In this document: piece after piece, positions 6,613 to 13,999 of the stretch | Position numbering within the stretch: position 1 is the stretch's first letter | Layout: each line of letters begins with the position of its first letter | Assembly (NCBI GenBank): GCA_035652495.1 | Contig: DASRDS010000386.1 | Coordinates: 1-14,116 of the forward strand | DNA: 14,116 nucleotides | From: DASRDS01 sp035652495 | Lineage (GTDB): Bacteria; Gemmatimonadota; Gemmatimonadetes; Gemmatimonadales; Gemmatimonadaceae | Direction: 5' to 3' | Program-made: the position numbers and the translations under genes | The notes under the pieces: generated by a model | The model's input: the letters and a program-made list of their open reading frames with translations, nothing else | Databases searched by the model: none | What the model was told of the DNA's origin: nothing

Positions 6613-9600
6613 GATATTCAAGTCCCTGGGCTTCGGTTTCGAAGCGCCGAACGACGCGATAGGCCCCCGGCATTTTCCGGGCGAGCACACTATAGAGCAC
6701 GGGCACCACCAACAAGGTGACGACGGTCGCCATCAACAAACCGCCGATCACCGCGCGGCCCAAGGGCGCATTCTGCTCACCACCCTCGCCCGCGCCGATG
6801 GCCATGGGGAGCATGCCCAGCACCATCGCTCCGGCGGTCATGAGCACCGGGCGGAGGCGCACCTTGCCGGCCTCGATCGCGGCCTGTTCGGGCTCGAGGC
6901 TGTGCTCGACGCGTTGGTCGTTGGCGAAGCTGACGACGAGGATCGAATTCGCGACCGCGATGCCCACGGCCATGATCGCGCCCAGCAAAGATTCGATGTT
7001 GATCGTCGTGTGGGTGGCCACGAGCATCCAGAGAATGCCGACAATCGCACCAGGCACCGCTCCCATGATGATCAAGGGATCGATCCAAGACTGAAAGAGC
7101 ACCGCCATCAGCGCAAACACTAGACAGACCGCGACCACGAACCCGAGCGCGAGGCTGCTGAAGGCATTGTTCATGACCTCACCCTGGCCCCGCACGGTAA
7201 TCGACATCCCCGGGGGCAGCTCGCCGAGGCTGGCGACCTGCTTCCGGACCCCGGCCACCACGGTTCCCAGGTCGCGTCCCTCCACGTTCGCCAGCACATC
7301 CATGACGCGTTCCACGGTATAGTGATCGATTTCCGCGGGAGCCGACGTGGTCGTCATGTTCGCGATGTTCTCGAGCGTTTGCGCCGGCGCGCGTGGCATG
7401 GGGTTCGTTGTCGCCCATGGCGGCAGAGTCTGCGTGAGATGGCCCGCCGATGTCACGGGTGTGTTCAACACGTCTTGCGTCGAGCTCATCCGGGGCAGCG
7501 GCACCTCGACCGCCACGAGATAGCTCACCTGATTCGCCGGATTGACGAAATACGAGGGCGACACGAGGCCACTGGAGGCCAGCGATATGAGCATGCTGCT
7601 GGCCGCGTCACGCTGCGTCAGTCCGAGCTCCGCCGCTCGTTGCCGGTCGACGTCGACATGGAGGGTCGGATAATCCAGCACTTGTTTGATGGTCACGTCG
7701 GCGGCCCCGGGGACTTCCCGCATCCGGTCGCGGAGCGTCCGCGCGATGGCGTAGGAGCGATCGAGGTGAGGATAGACGATCTGCACATCGATAGGCGCGG
7801 GTAAGCCGAAATTCAGCACCTGCCCTACAATGTCGGCCGTCTGAAAATACACGGTGGACCCGGGAAACTTCGCGGTCAGCGTCTCCCGAATTCTCTGCAC
7901 ATACCCCGCCGTCGGGTGGTGATGCTCGTTCAACGCCACCAGGATTTCGGCATCCATGCCGGTCGCGTTGTTCGTGGGAACGAAGGCCAGGTTGAGCGAT
8001 CCGGGAATACCGATGGTCGAGTTGATCGTGGTCAGCTCATCGGCCGGCACGATCGCTCTGATCTGCTGCTCCACTTGGGCCACCATCTGCTCGGTGTGCT
8101 CAATGCGCGTCCCCGACGGCGCGCGAAAGTGCAGCTTCATGAGCCCGGCATCGGTTGACGGGAAGAAGTCCTGCCCGATGACGGGAAAGAGTCCCAGGCT
8201 CGCCACGGTAATGATCCCGAACGTCACCAGCGTGAAGAGCCGGTGCCGGATCAAGACCGTCAGTGCCCTGCCGTAGGCGCGCTGGAACTTCGCGAAGCGG
8301 CGGTCGCGCTCGTTATTGAACCAGTGCCAGAAACCCCCGCCCGGCGGAGGATGCGCGACGCCGTTACCCGTATCGATTCCCTCCGGGTCGTGGACCGCCT
8401 CGCCGCCCAAGAGCATTCGGCACAGCACGGGCACGAGAGTGCGCGAGAGCCAATACGACGCGAGCATCGCGATCACGACGGCAAGCGCGATCGGGATGAA
8501 CAGGAATCGCGCCGGTCCCTCCAGGAGCACGACGGGGAAGAACACGACGCACACCGCGAGGGTCGCCACGATGACCGGCGTCGCGATCTGTTGCAGTGCA
8601 TCGAGAATCGCCACCGTCAGCGGCTTCCCCATAGCGCGATTGCGGTGCACGTTCTCCACCGTAACGATGGCGTTGTCGACCAGGAGGCCGATCGACAGCG
8701 ACAGCCCGCCCAGCGTCATGATGTTGAACGAATTGTTGGTCGCGTTGAGGCCGATGACCGCCGTCGCCATGGCCAGCGGAATCGAGATGCAGGCGATGAG
8801 CACGCTGCGCCAGCTGCCGAGAAACGCCAGGATCATGAGGGCGACGAGCGCCGCCGACGTGAGGCCCTCGTGGAGGACGCCGCTGATCGCGGCGCGGACG
8901 AAACGCGATTGGTCGAAGTCCAAGCGCACCTCGAGACCGCGCGGCGCGACCTTCTTGATCTCCGGAATGAGCGCGCGCGCGGCCTCGACGACGAACAGCG
9001 TCGACGCATCGGCCTTCTTGAGGATCGTCAGATAGGCGGCGCGCCGGCCATCGACCCGCACAATGTTGGTCTGCTCGGCGTACCCGTCCCGCACCCGCGC
9101 CACGTCCCCGATCCGCACCAGCGCGCCATTCACGACCTTGATCGGGATGTCGTTGAACGCCGCGACGCTGGACGGACTCGAGTTCATCGCCACGTCGTAT
9201 TCGCGCGTGCCGATCCGGGCGGTGCCGGCCGGCAGGATGATGTTCGACTGCTGCAACGCGGTGAGCACATCCTGCGCCGAGAGACCGGCGCTATTCAGCA
9301 TCTTCGGGTCGACATCCACGGTGACTTCGCGAATCTTCCCGCCGTAGGGCTGCGGTGTGGCGAGCCCGGGGATGGTGAAGAGACGCAGGCGGATGAAGTT
9401 CTGTCCGTAGTCCGCGATGTTCTGCTCGGACATGGTCTCCGACGACAGCGTCAGCTGCGCGACCGGCACGTTGGACGCGTTCGACTGAATGACGTACGGC
9501 GGCGTGATACCCGGTGGCATCGCCTTGATCGCCGTCTGCGATGACGCCACGATCTGCGCGATCGCCGTGGCGATGTTGGTGCCGGGCTGAAAGAAGACTT

Positions 9601-9871
9601 TCTCCAGGCCGACGCCGTACTCGGACTGGGATTCGATGCGCGAGATGCCGTTCACCGTCGAGGAGAGGCCGCGCTCGGAGAGCAACATGACCCGGCTCTC
9701 CATATCCTGGGGCAGCATGCCGGGGTACGTCCACACCACCGCGACGACCGGAATATCGATGAGGGGAAAGATGTCCACGGCCATGCGCACCCCGGATAGG
9801 ATGGCCATGAGCAGCAGCACGCCGCAGAGGACGGCTACGGTGTACGGCTGGCGGAGGGCGAAGCGAACCAT
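6605..9871 (-). CDS. RND-superfamily efflux transporter (AcrB/CusA-like inner-membrane pump)
   Basis: This 1088-residue proton-driven pump is the first gene of a three-gene efflux operon. It shows the duplicated RND architecture. TM1 (about 11-29) is followed by a large periplasmic loop, then TM2-TM6 with the SIGLLVDNAIVTVENV helix (393-408), then TM7 (about 545-565). A second periplasmic loop leads to TM8-TM12, with the matching helix AVGIAVANSILVVSFA (968-983). Conserved landmarks include PGM near 50, the Asn-rich IMTLGGLSL (384-392) and LRPVLMTAGAMVLGMLP (1006-1022). The usual TM4 Asp-Asp pair of drug pumps reads D399-N400, and no lysine is seen in TM10, so proton-relay residues differ from AcrB. 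The ATG at 9871 is preceded by AGGGA (9880-9876) with good spacing. Substrate unknown; drug, lipid or metal export are all possible. Confidence 0.95.
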   Translation of the reverse strand: MVRFALRQPYTVAVLCGVLLLMAILSGVRMAVDIFPLIDIPVVAVVWTYPGMLPQDMESRVMLLSERGLSSTVNGISRIESQSEYGVGLEKVFFQPGTNIATAIAQIVASSQTAIKAMPPGITPPYVIQSNASNVPVAQLTLSSETMSEQNIADYGQNFIRLRLFTIPGLATPQPYGGKIREVTVDVDPKMLNSAGLSAQDVLTALQQSNIILPAGTARIGTREYDVAMNSSPSSVAAFNDIPIKVVNGALVRIGDVARVRDGYAEQTNIVRVDGRRAAYLTILKKADASTLFVVEAARALIPEIKKVAPRGLEVRLDFDQSRFVRAAISGVLHEGLTSAALVALMILAFLGSWRSVLIACISIPLAMATAVIGLNATNNSFNIMTLGGLSLSIGLLVDNAIVTVENVHRNRAMGKPLTVAILDALQQIATPVIVATLAVCVVFFPVVLLEGPARFLFIPIALAVVIAMLASYWLSRTLVPVLCRMLLGGEAVHDPEGIDTGNGVAHPPPGGGFWHWFNNERDRRFAKFQRAYGRALTVLIRHRLFTLVTFGIITVASLGLFPVIGQDFFPSTDAGLMKLHFRAPSGTRIEHTEQMVAQVEQQIRAIVPADELTTINSTIGIPGSLNLAFVPTNNATGMDAEILVALNEHHHPTAGYVQRIRETLTAKFPGSTVYFQTADIVGQVLNFGLPAPIDVQIVYPHLDRSYAIARTLRDRMREVPGAADVTIKQVLDYPTLHVDVDRQRAAELGLTQRDAASSMLISLASSGLVSPSYFVNPANQVSYLVAVEVPLPRMSSTQDVLNTPVTSAGHLTQTLPPWATTNPMPRAPAQTLENIANMTTTSAPAEIDHYTVERVMDVLANVEGRDLGTVVAGVRKQVASLGELPPGMSITVRGQGEVMNNAFSSLALGFVVAVCLVFALMAVLFQSWIDPLIIMGAVPGAIVGILWMLVATHTTINIESLLGAIMAVGIAVANSILVVSFANDQRVEHSLEPEQAAIEAGKVRLRPVLMTAGAMVLGMLPMAIGAGEGGEQNAPLGRAVIGGLLMATVVTLLVVPVLYSVLARKMPGAYRVVRRFETEAQGLEYHE

Positions 9872-9899
9872 GGTTTCCCTGCTTGCGGCATCGTCGACT

Positions 9900-9918
9900 C
9901 GTAGCTTACATAGCTACG
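9900..9918. promoter_or_regulatory. Perfect inverted repeat, candidate operator of the pump operon
   Basis: CGTAGCT (9900-9906), TACAT spacer, AGCTACG (9912-9918): a perfect 7-bp dyad with a 5-bp centre. It is in the 96-bp gap between the divergently transcribed RND pump and LysR-family genes, 29 bp upstream of the pump start and 50 bp upstream of the regulator start. Size and symmetry suit a dimeric repressor or activator. It does not contain the canonical T-N11-A of LysR sites, so the binding protein is not certain. A 5'-UTR hairpin is an alternative reading. Confidence 0.5.
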
Positions 9919-9967
9919 GTTGTGGTGAACAGTTGGTATTGGGGTTATCTCGACATTCCATCTGGTT

Positions 9968-10852
9968 ATGGGCTTCAGCTTTCGCCTTCTCCGCGTCTTC
10001 GTGGCCGTCGCGCACCAGGAGAGCTTCACGCGCGCCGCGGCCCAACTGGGCTTGACGCAGCCGGCCGTGTCGAAGAGCATGCGCGATCTGGAGCGCCGAG
10101 CCGGTGTCGCGCTCGTCGAGCGCGGGGCGACCGGTGTTCGCTTGACGGAGCCGGGTCGCGTGCTTCTGGCCCACGCCCGCACGATCCTCGCGGAGGCGCG
10201 CGCGGCGGACGAATCCTTGAACGCGATCCGCGGGATCGGGGGCGGCGTCCTCCGCATCGGCGCGAGTCCGACCATCGCGACATACCTGCTGCCGGCGCTG
10301 CTCCAGCGCTTCCATACCCGGCACCCCGCGGTCGAGGTGTCGCTGCACACGGCCCCCTCGCGCGCCGTCGCCCGCGCGCTGCTCGAGCGCGAGATCGACA
10401 TCGGCCTGATCGAGGCGTCCGTTCCCGACGATCCGCGACTCCAGGTGGCGTCCTGGCGCGAGGATGAATTGGTCGTCATCGCGGCGCCATCGCACCCGCT
10501 CGCGCCGCAGTCGCCTATCGAGACCGGGGCGCTGGCGCAGGAGCTCATTGTCCTCCGCGAGCCGGGATCCGGCACGCGACAGTTCGTCCTCACCGCGCTG
10601 GCGTCGCGGGCCATCGTCCCGCAGCGGACGCTCGACGCGGATAGCGTCGAGGCCATCAAGCGCATCGTCGCGGCCGGCCTCGGGATCTCCATCGTCTCGC
10701 GCGCGGCGATCGAGGACATGCTCGCGCTCCGGCGCCTCGTGGTGCTCGAGCTGACGGACCTCGAGATCACTCGGCCGCTCCGGCGCCTCACGGTGCGGAA
10801 CCACCGCTCCGCGGCGGTACGCGCCTTCGTGTCCATGCTCACACGAGGCTGA
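9968..10852 (+). CDS. LysR-family transcriptional regulator (CbbR/YeiE-like)
   Basis: This 294-residue regulator has an N-terminal winged helix-turn-helix (about residues 4-62, with SFTRAAAQLGLTQPAVSKSMRDLE at 19-42). A linker helix leads to a periplasmic-binding-like effector domain (about 93-294). The stretches LRIGASPTIATYLLPALL, DIGLIEA, WREDELVVIAAPSHPLA, LREPGSGTRQ and DSVEAIKRIVAAGLGISIVSR resemble the CbbR/YeiE subgroup by memory, but the ligand cannot be read from sequence. The ATG at 9968 has a weak ribosome-binding site and fits the family's N-terminus. It is divergent from the RND operon, the usual position of a LysR target. It is also convergent with, and overlapping by 14 bp, the DUF1634-like gene. 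Either neighbour may be regulated. Confidence 0.94.
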   Translation: MGFSFRLLRVFVAVAHQESFTRAAAQLGLTQPAVSKSMRDLERRAGVALVERGATGVRLTEPGRVLLAHARTILAEARAADESLNAIRGIGGGVLRIGASPTIATYLLPALLQRFHTRHPAVEVSLHTAPSRAVARALLEREIDIGLIEASVPDDPRLQVASWREDELVVIAAPSHPLAPQSPIETGALAQELIVLREPGSGTRQFVLTALASRAIVPQRTLDADSVEAIKRIVAAGLGISIVSRAAIEDMLALRRLVVLELTDLEITRPLRRLTVRNHRSAAVRAFVSMLTRG

Positions 10853-11180
10853 CGAGCAGCACGGTCAGCACGAGCGCGCTCAGTCCCACGTAGAGCACGT
10901 CGCGCTCACGGATGAACGCGACCACGAGCAGCGCGACCCGGAGGACCGGCGTCGCGATCAGGAGCAAGATGCCCAGGGCGATGATCCGCTCGCTCTGGCC
11001 ACCCAGCACACCCCTGACAATGCCGGCGACACTGCGCATCGCCGCCGGTGGCTCGACGAACACCGGCGGCTGACCGCCATACGTGGCGAGATAGGCGACG
11101 CCACCCAGGCCGACCACGAGAGCGGACAGCGTCACGCCGGCGCGCAGCCCGAGGCTCACGGTTCGCTCGAGCGTGTTCAT
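10839..11180 (-). CDS. DUF1634-like small integral membrane protein
   Basis: This 113-residue inner-membrane protein has three likely membrane segments (about residues 14-34, 66-90 and 94-112). A soluble loop between the first and second contains the YGGQPPVFVEPPAAMRS stretch. Length, topology and position directly after a TauE/SafE gene match DUF1634 proteins, which commonly accompany such permeases; their role is not known. The ATG at 11180 overlaps the permease stop in an ATGA arrangement, so the two are translationally coupled and the protein may be an accessory subunit. Its 3' end overlaps the convergent LysR gene by 14 bp. The frame is open far upstream, but that part is a shadow of the permease gene. 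Confidence 0.82.
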   Translation of the reverse strand: MNTLERTVSLGLRAGVTLSALVVGLGGVAYLATYGGQPPVFVEPPAAMRSVAGIVRGVLGGQSERIIALGILLLIATPVLRVALLVVAFIRERDVLYVGLSALVLTVLLVSLV

Positions 11181-11974
11181 CGCCAGCCCCTCGCGATCAT
11201 CTCGACGGCGAGGACGACCACGACCGCGGTGAACAATCGCCGCAAGCCGGCGACCGGCGCCCGGCGCAGCACGCGCGCGCCGACCATCGCGCCCGCCAGC
11301 ACGCCGAGCATCACCGGCCAGACCAGCGGCGGGTTGATGTAGCCGTGGCGGAGGTAGATGCCGGCGCTGGCCGCCGCGGTGACGCCGATCATGAAGTTGC
11401 TGGTCGTCGTCGAGACCTTGAACGGCAGTCGCATGACCCGGTCCATGGCCAGCACTTTCAGCGCGCCGGATCCGATGCCGAGGAGACCGGACAGCACGCC
11501 CGCGACGGTCATGACGGCGAAGCCGAGTCGGACGCGGCGAACGCCGTAGCCCCGCGCCGTCAGGCGGAGCCGGACCGCGAGCGGATCGCTGACGATGTCG
11601 CCGCTCACGTCCGGCGCGAGGGTGCCCAGCGCGGAGTAGAGGAGCACGATGCCGAACACGACCGCGATCACGTGCGTCGAGAGGTGCGCCGCCAGGAGGG
11701 CTCCGCCAATGGCGCCGGTTGTCGTCGCGACCTCGAGCAGAATGCCGATGCGAATGTTGGTCAGTCCATCGCGCACATAGGTCGCGGCGGCGCCGGACGA
11801 TGTCGCGATCACCGAGACGAGGGAGGCGCCGGCGGCATAGCGTACATCGACGCCGAACCCGAGCGTCAGGAGCGGCACGAGCAGCACGCCCCCGCCGAGT
11901 CCCGTGAGGGCGCCGAGCAAACCCGCGATCGCGGAGCCGGCGGCGACGCTCAGTGAGAAGATCGTCAGTGTCAC
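11177..11974 (-). CDS. TauE/SafE-family anion permease
   Basis: This 265-residue polytopic inner-membrane protein has about eight hydrophobic segments arranged as two homologous halves. Each half opens with the family's glycine-rich motif: GLLGALTGLGGGVLLVPLL (18-36) and GVLSGLLGIGSGALKVLAM (159-177). The second is followed by FKVSTTTSNFMIGVTA (185-200), typical of the family. Characterised relatives move sulfite, sulfoacetate or other organosulfur anions, usually outward. I chose the GTG at 11974, which has GGGG a few bases upstream and starts just before the first membrane segment. The frame is open to 12163, but that would cross the divergent promoter region and the regulator's start. Forms an operon with the DUF1634-like gene and is divergent from the HTH-Mop regulator. 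Confidence 0.92.
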   Translation of the reverse strand: MTLTIFSLSVAAGSAIAGLLGALTGLGGGVLLVPLLTLGFGVDVRYAAGASLVSVIATSSGAAATYVRDGLTNIRIGILLEVATTTGAIGGALLAAHLSTHVIAVVFGIVLLYSALGTLAPDVSGDIVSDPLAVRLRLTARGYGVRRVRLGFAVMTVAGVLSGLLGIGSGALKVLAMDRVMRLPFKVSTTTSNFMIGVTAAASAGIYLRHGYINPPLVWPVMLGVLAGAMVGARVLRRAPVAGLRRLFTAVVVVLAVEMIARGWR

Positions 11975-12018
11975 GGTGCCCCATGTTAAGCGGCGCGCGA
12001 ACCACGCGGTACGCGAGC

Positions 12019-12058
12019 GCTTGGCATGGGGACATAACCATTTATTGTGCTTGGCATG
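12019..12058. repeat. Direct repeat GCTTGGCATG, two copies 30 bp apart
   Basis: GCTTGGCATG occurs at 12019-12028 and again at 12049-12058, a spacing of about three helical turns that places both on the same DNA face. The second copy spans the probable start codon of the HTH-Mop regulator and includes the palindrome GGCATGCC (12053-12060). The first contains the possible -35 hexamer. The pair lies in the divergent control region between regulator and permease and is a good candidate for an autoregulatory operator. Confidence 0.5.
12021..12048 (+). promoter_or_regulatory. Possible promoter of the HTH-Mop regulator
   Basis: TTGGCA (12021-12026) and TATTGT (12043-12048) are separated by 16 bp and resemble sigma-70 -35 and -10 hexamers. 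A transcript from here would begin about 7-8 bases later, at or next to the ATG at 12056, so the mRNA would be leaderless. That fits the lack of any Shine-Dalgarno before the gene. Both hexamers are imperfect. Confidence 0.3.
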
Positions 12059-12442
12059 CCCGATGATCTCCTGACTGCCCGCCAGGTGGCCGATCTGCTG
12101 CACATGCACGTCAAACGCGTGCAGCTCTTGGCCCGCGAAGGGAAGCTGCCGACCGTCCGACATGGTCGGCGATGGCTCTTTCCGCGGGCCGCGATTCTCT
12201 CGGCGCCGGCCGATGCGACGGGCGGCATCGATTTGAGCGCTCGCAATCAGTTGCGCGGCCAGGTTCGTACGGTTCGCTCGGATGGGCTCATGGTCGAAGT
12301 CGCTATCGATCTTGCCCCCCAGGAGCTCGTTGCGGTCATCACGAAAGCGTCAGCGGAGAGACTCGGTTTATCACCGGGCGCTGACGCGCTCGCGGTCATC
12401 AAAGCCACCGAGATCATGATCGCGCGCAAAGCGCGCCGGTAG
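12056..12442 (+). CDS. HTH-Mop regulator: excisionase/MerR-like helix-turn-helix fused to a molybdate-binding Mop (TOBE) domain
   Basis: This 128-residue, two-domain protein is probably a cytoplasmic oxyanion-responsive transcription factor. Residues 5-47 form a helix-turn-helix of the excisionase/MerR type (LTARQVADLLHM..KRV..LAREGKLP..RHGRRWLFPRA). Residues 61-124 form a single Mop domain beginning SARNQLRGQV and containing VAVITKASAERLGLSPG and ALAVIKATEIMI, the pattern of molybdate/tungstate-binding proteins. Its layout differs from E. coli ModE, which has a winged helix and two Mop repeats. I prefer ATG 12056; a GTG at 12047 would add three residues. No ribosome-binding site is visible. 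It is divergent from the TauE/SafE permease and 57 bp upstream of the porin gene, so both are plausible targets. Ligand specificity is inferred. Confidence 0.9.
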   Translation: MPDDLLTARQVADLLHMHVKRVQLLAREGKLPTVRHGRRWLFPRAAILSAPADATGGIDLSARNQLRGQVRTVRSDGLMVEVAIDLAPQELVAVITKASAERLGLSPGADALAVIKATEIMIARKARR

Positions 12443-12465
12443 TTGCCGTGAGTTCCTCTAGGTTA

Positions 12466-12505
12466 CCTTACGTTCCCAACACACGCCTTAAGAGGGAACG
12501 TGAGG
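12466..12505 (+). promoter_or_regulatory. Hairpin enclosing the porin ribosome-binding site and start codon
   Basis: CCTTACGTTCCC (12466-12477) pairs with GGGAACGTGAGG (12494-12505): twelve pairs, one of them T-G (U-G in RNA), with a 16-nt loop. The right arm contains the 3' part of the Shine-Dalgarno AGAGGGA (12491-12497) and the entire GTG start (12500-12502). As RNA it would hold the porin initiation site closed. As DNA it could be a dimer operator. A second pairing is possible between GTTCCTCT (12452-12459) and the same AGAGGGAAC, with one bulge. Confidence 0.55.
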
Positions 12506-13999
12506 TCGTTGCTTGTCGGAATCATGACTTTGGTTGCCGTGAATGCCGGGGCCCAAACTCCCTGTAAGAACGCGCAGGACTTCTTCGCCACCGATTGCCC
12601 GCTGACATGGAACGGCATCACGCTCTACGGCGCGTACGACGTCGGCGTGGGCTGGGTCAGTCACGGCATGCCCGAGAACGCGTACAACTACGAAGGCGAA
12701 GCGCTGGTGAACCGCAACGGCAATCACCCACAGTGGCTCATCGCGCCGAACAACCTGCAGCAGACCGGATTTGGGATCAGAGGCCGAGAAGAGGTCCTGC
12801 GGGGGTGGTTCGCGGTCTTCAACGCCTCGACCGGCATCAATCCGCAATCGGGCGTGTTCGCCAACGCGCCGGCGACGATGGCCGCGAACGCGGGACTCCC
12901 TCGCGGCAGCTACTCGGCCACGATCGACGGCTCGCGCGAGGGTCAGACCTTCAACGACGAGTTCTACGGCGGGATATCCTCGACCCGTTTCGGCACCGTG
13001 ACCTTCGGGCGGCAGCGAGCGCTCGGGACCGACGCAATGCTGCAATACGATCCCGCCGGCGGCGGCTATGCATTCTCGTACATCGGGTATAACGGCACGA
13101 TGGCCGGCGCCGGGGATACGCAGGACGCGCGGTGGGACAACGCGTTCAAGTATCGTTTCACCTATGAGCACGTGCATGCGGCCGCGATGTACCGCTTCGC
13201 GGATGGCTCCGGCGGTTGCTATGCCGCGTCCGCCACGTGGACCGCGGCCGACTGCACACCGGAGCAGCCGCACAACGATGCGTATGGATTCAACCTGGGC
13301 GGATCATTCGGGACGTTCTTCGTCGACGCGGTTTGGCAGCGATACAACGACGCGATCAGCGTGCTGAATCCGCTGCTAGGCCCGCAGAGTAAAACGCAGC
13401 CCTATCAGTCGACGACGAACAGTATCAACACGAATCCCGTCACCGGCGGCACCAACGTGATCGCCACGACGAACACCGTGTATGGGATCGTAACCGACAA
13501 CACGGCCATGATGATCGCGGCCAAGTACGCGTTGGACCTCTTCAAGATCTATGGCGGCTACGAGTATGTCTGGCAGACGAACCCGAAGCATCCGCTGGGC
13601 GTTGGGGCATCCGCCGGCGGTGGGTATCTCCTGAGCGGCGTCGAAGATGACAATCTCGACTCGCCGAAGATTTTGAATATCTGGTGGACCGGCGCCAAGT
13701 TCACGTACGACAGTAAGACCGACTTCACGGTCGCATACTACAACCAGCTGCAGAACGATTTTCGCCGGCCCTCAACGTGCTCGCCCGCGAAGGGATTTCG
13801 CAGCTCGTGCGCTGGTACGCTCAACGAGGTGGCAGGGTACGCGGACCATCGCTTGACGAAGCGCGTCGACGCGTATGCCGGTATCGAGTATTCCCAAGTG
13901 AGCGGCGGTCTGGCGATCGCCATTCCTCACGGCCCCGGCACGCCGTACTATCACAAGGACAACCTGGCGCCGGTGCTCGGCGCTCGTTTCGCATTTTAG
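12500..13999 (+). CDS. Gram-negative general porin (Porin_4-like outer-membrane beta-barrel)
   Basis: This 499-residue outer-membrane channel allows passive entry of small hydrophilic or anionic solutes. The signal peptide spans residues 1-18 (MRSLLVG to NAGA). The mature chain starts with a strand pattern typical of trimeric porins (NGITLYGAYDVGVGW, 38-52). It continues with GFGIRGREEVLRGWFAVF (90-107), FYGGISSTRFGTVTFGRQRAL (155-175) and DNAFKYRF (213-220). Near the C-terminus it has YADHRLTKRVDAYAGIEYSQ (447-466) and ends in LGARFAF with the terminal Phe used by the Bam machinery. Six cysteines form three close pairs (C22/C33, C240/C252, C427/C437), unusual for a porin. The GTG start at 12500 has AGAGGGA upstream with short spacing and lies in a hairpin. 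Probably transcribed with, or controlled by, the preceding HTH-Mop regulator. Confidence 0.9.
   Translation: MRSLLVGIMTLVAVNAGAQTPCKNAQDFFATDCPLTWNGITLYGAYDVGVGWVSHGMPENAYNYEGEALVNRNGNHPQWLIAPNNLQQTGFGIRGREEVLRGWFAVFNASTGINPQSGVFANAPATMAANAGLPRGSYSATIDGSREGQTFNDEFYGGISSTRFGTVTFGRQRALGTDAMLQYDPAGGGYAFSYIGYNGTMAGAGDTQDARWDNAFKYRFTYEHVHAAAMYRFADGSGGCYAASATWTAADCTPEQPHNDAYGFNLGGSFGTFFVDAVWQRYNDAISVLNPLLGPQSKTQPYQSTTNSINTNPVTGGTNVIATTNTVYGIVTDNTAMMIAAKYALDLFKIYGGYEYVWQTNPKHPLGVGASAGGGYLLSGVEDDNLDSPKILNIWWTGAKFTYDSKTDFTVAYYNQLQNDFRRPSTCSPAKGFRSSCAGTLNEVAGYADHRLTKRVDAYAGIEYSQVSGGLAIAIPHGPGTPYYHKDNLAPVLGARFAF

Noticed and set aside
8243..9544. 433-codon plus-strand open frame inside the RND gene
   Set aside because: Antisense shadow. 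The translation is dominated by Arg, His and Asp, and the opposite strand encodes a textbook RND protein.
11048..11956. 302-codon plus-strand open frame opposite the permease genes
   Set aside because: Antisense shadow with low-complexity Arg/Asp/His-rich translation. The minus-strand TauE/SafE and DUF1634-like genes explain the region.
11975..12055. Classical ModE palindrome in the regulator/permease gap
   Set aside because: There are AT-rich bits (ACATAACCATTTATTG) but no inverted TATATAACG-type arms. Only the GCTTGGCATG direct repeat is supported.
11975..12163. 63-residue N-terminal extension of the TauE/SafE permease
   Set aside because: It would run through the divergent control region and the start of the HTH-Mop gene. 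Its sequence is hydrophilic and unlike the family N-terminus.
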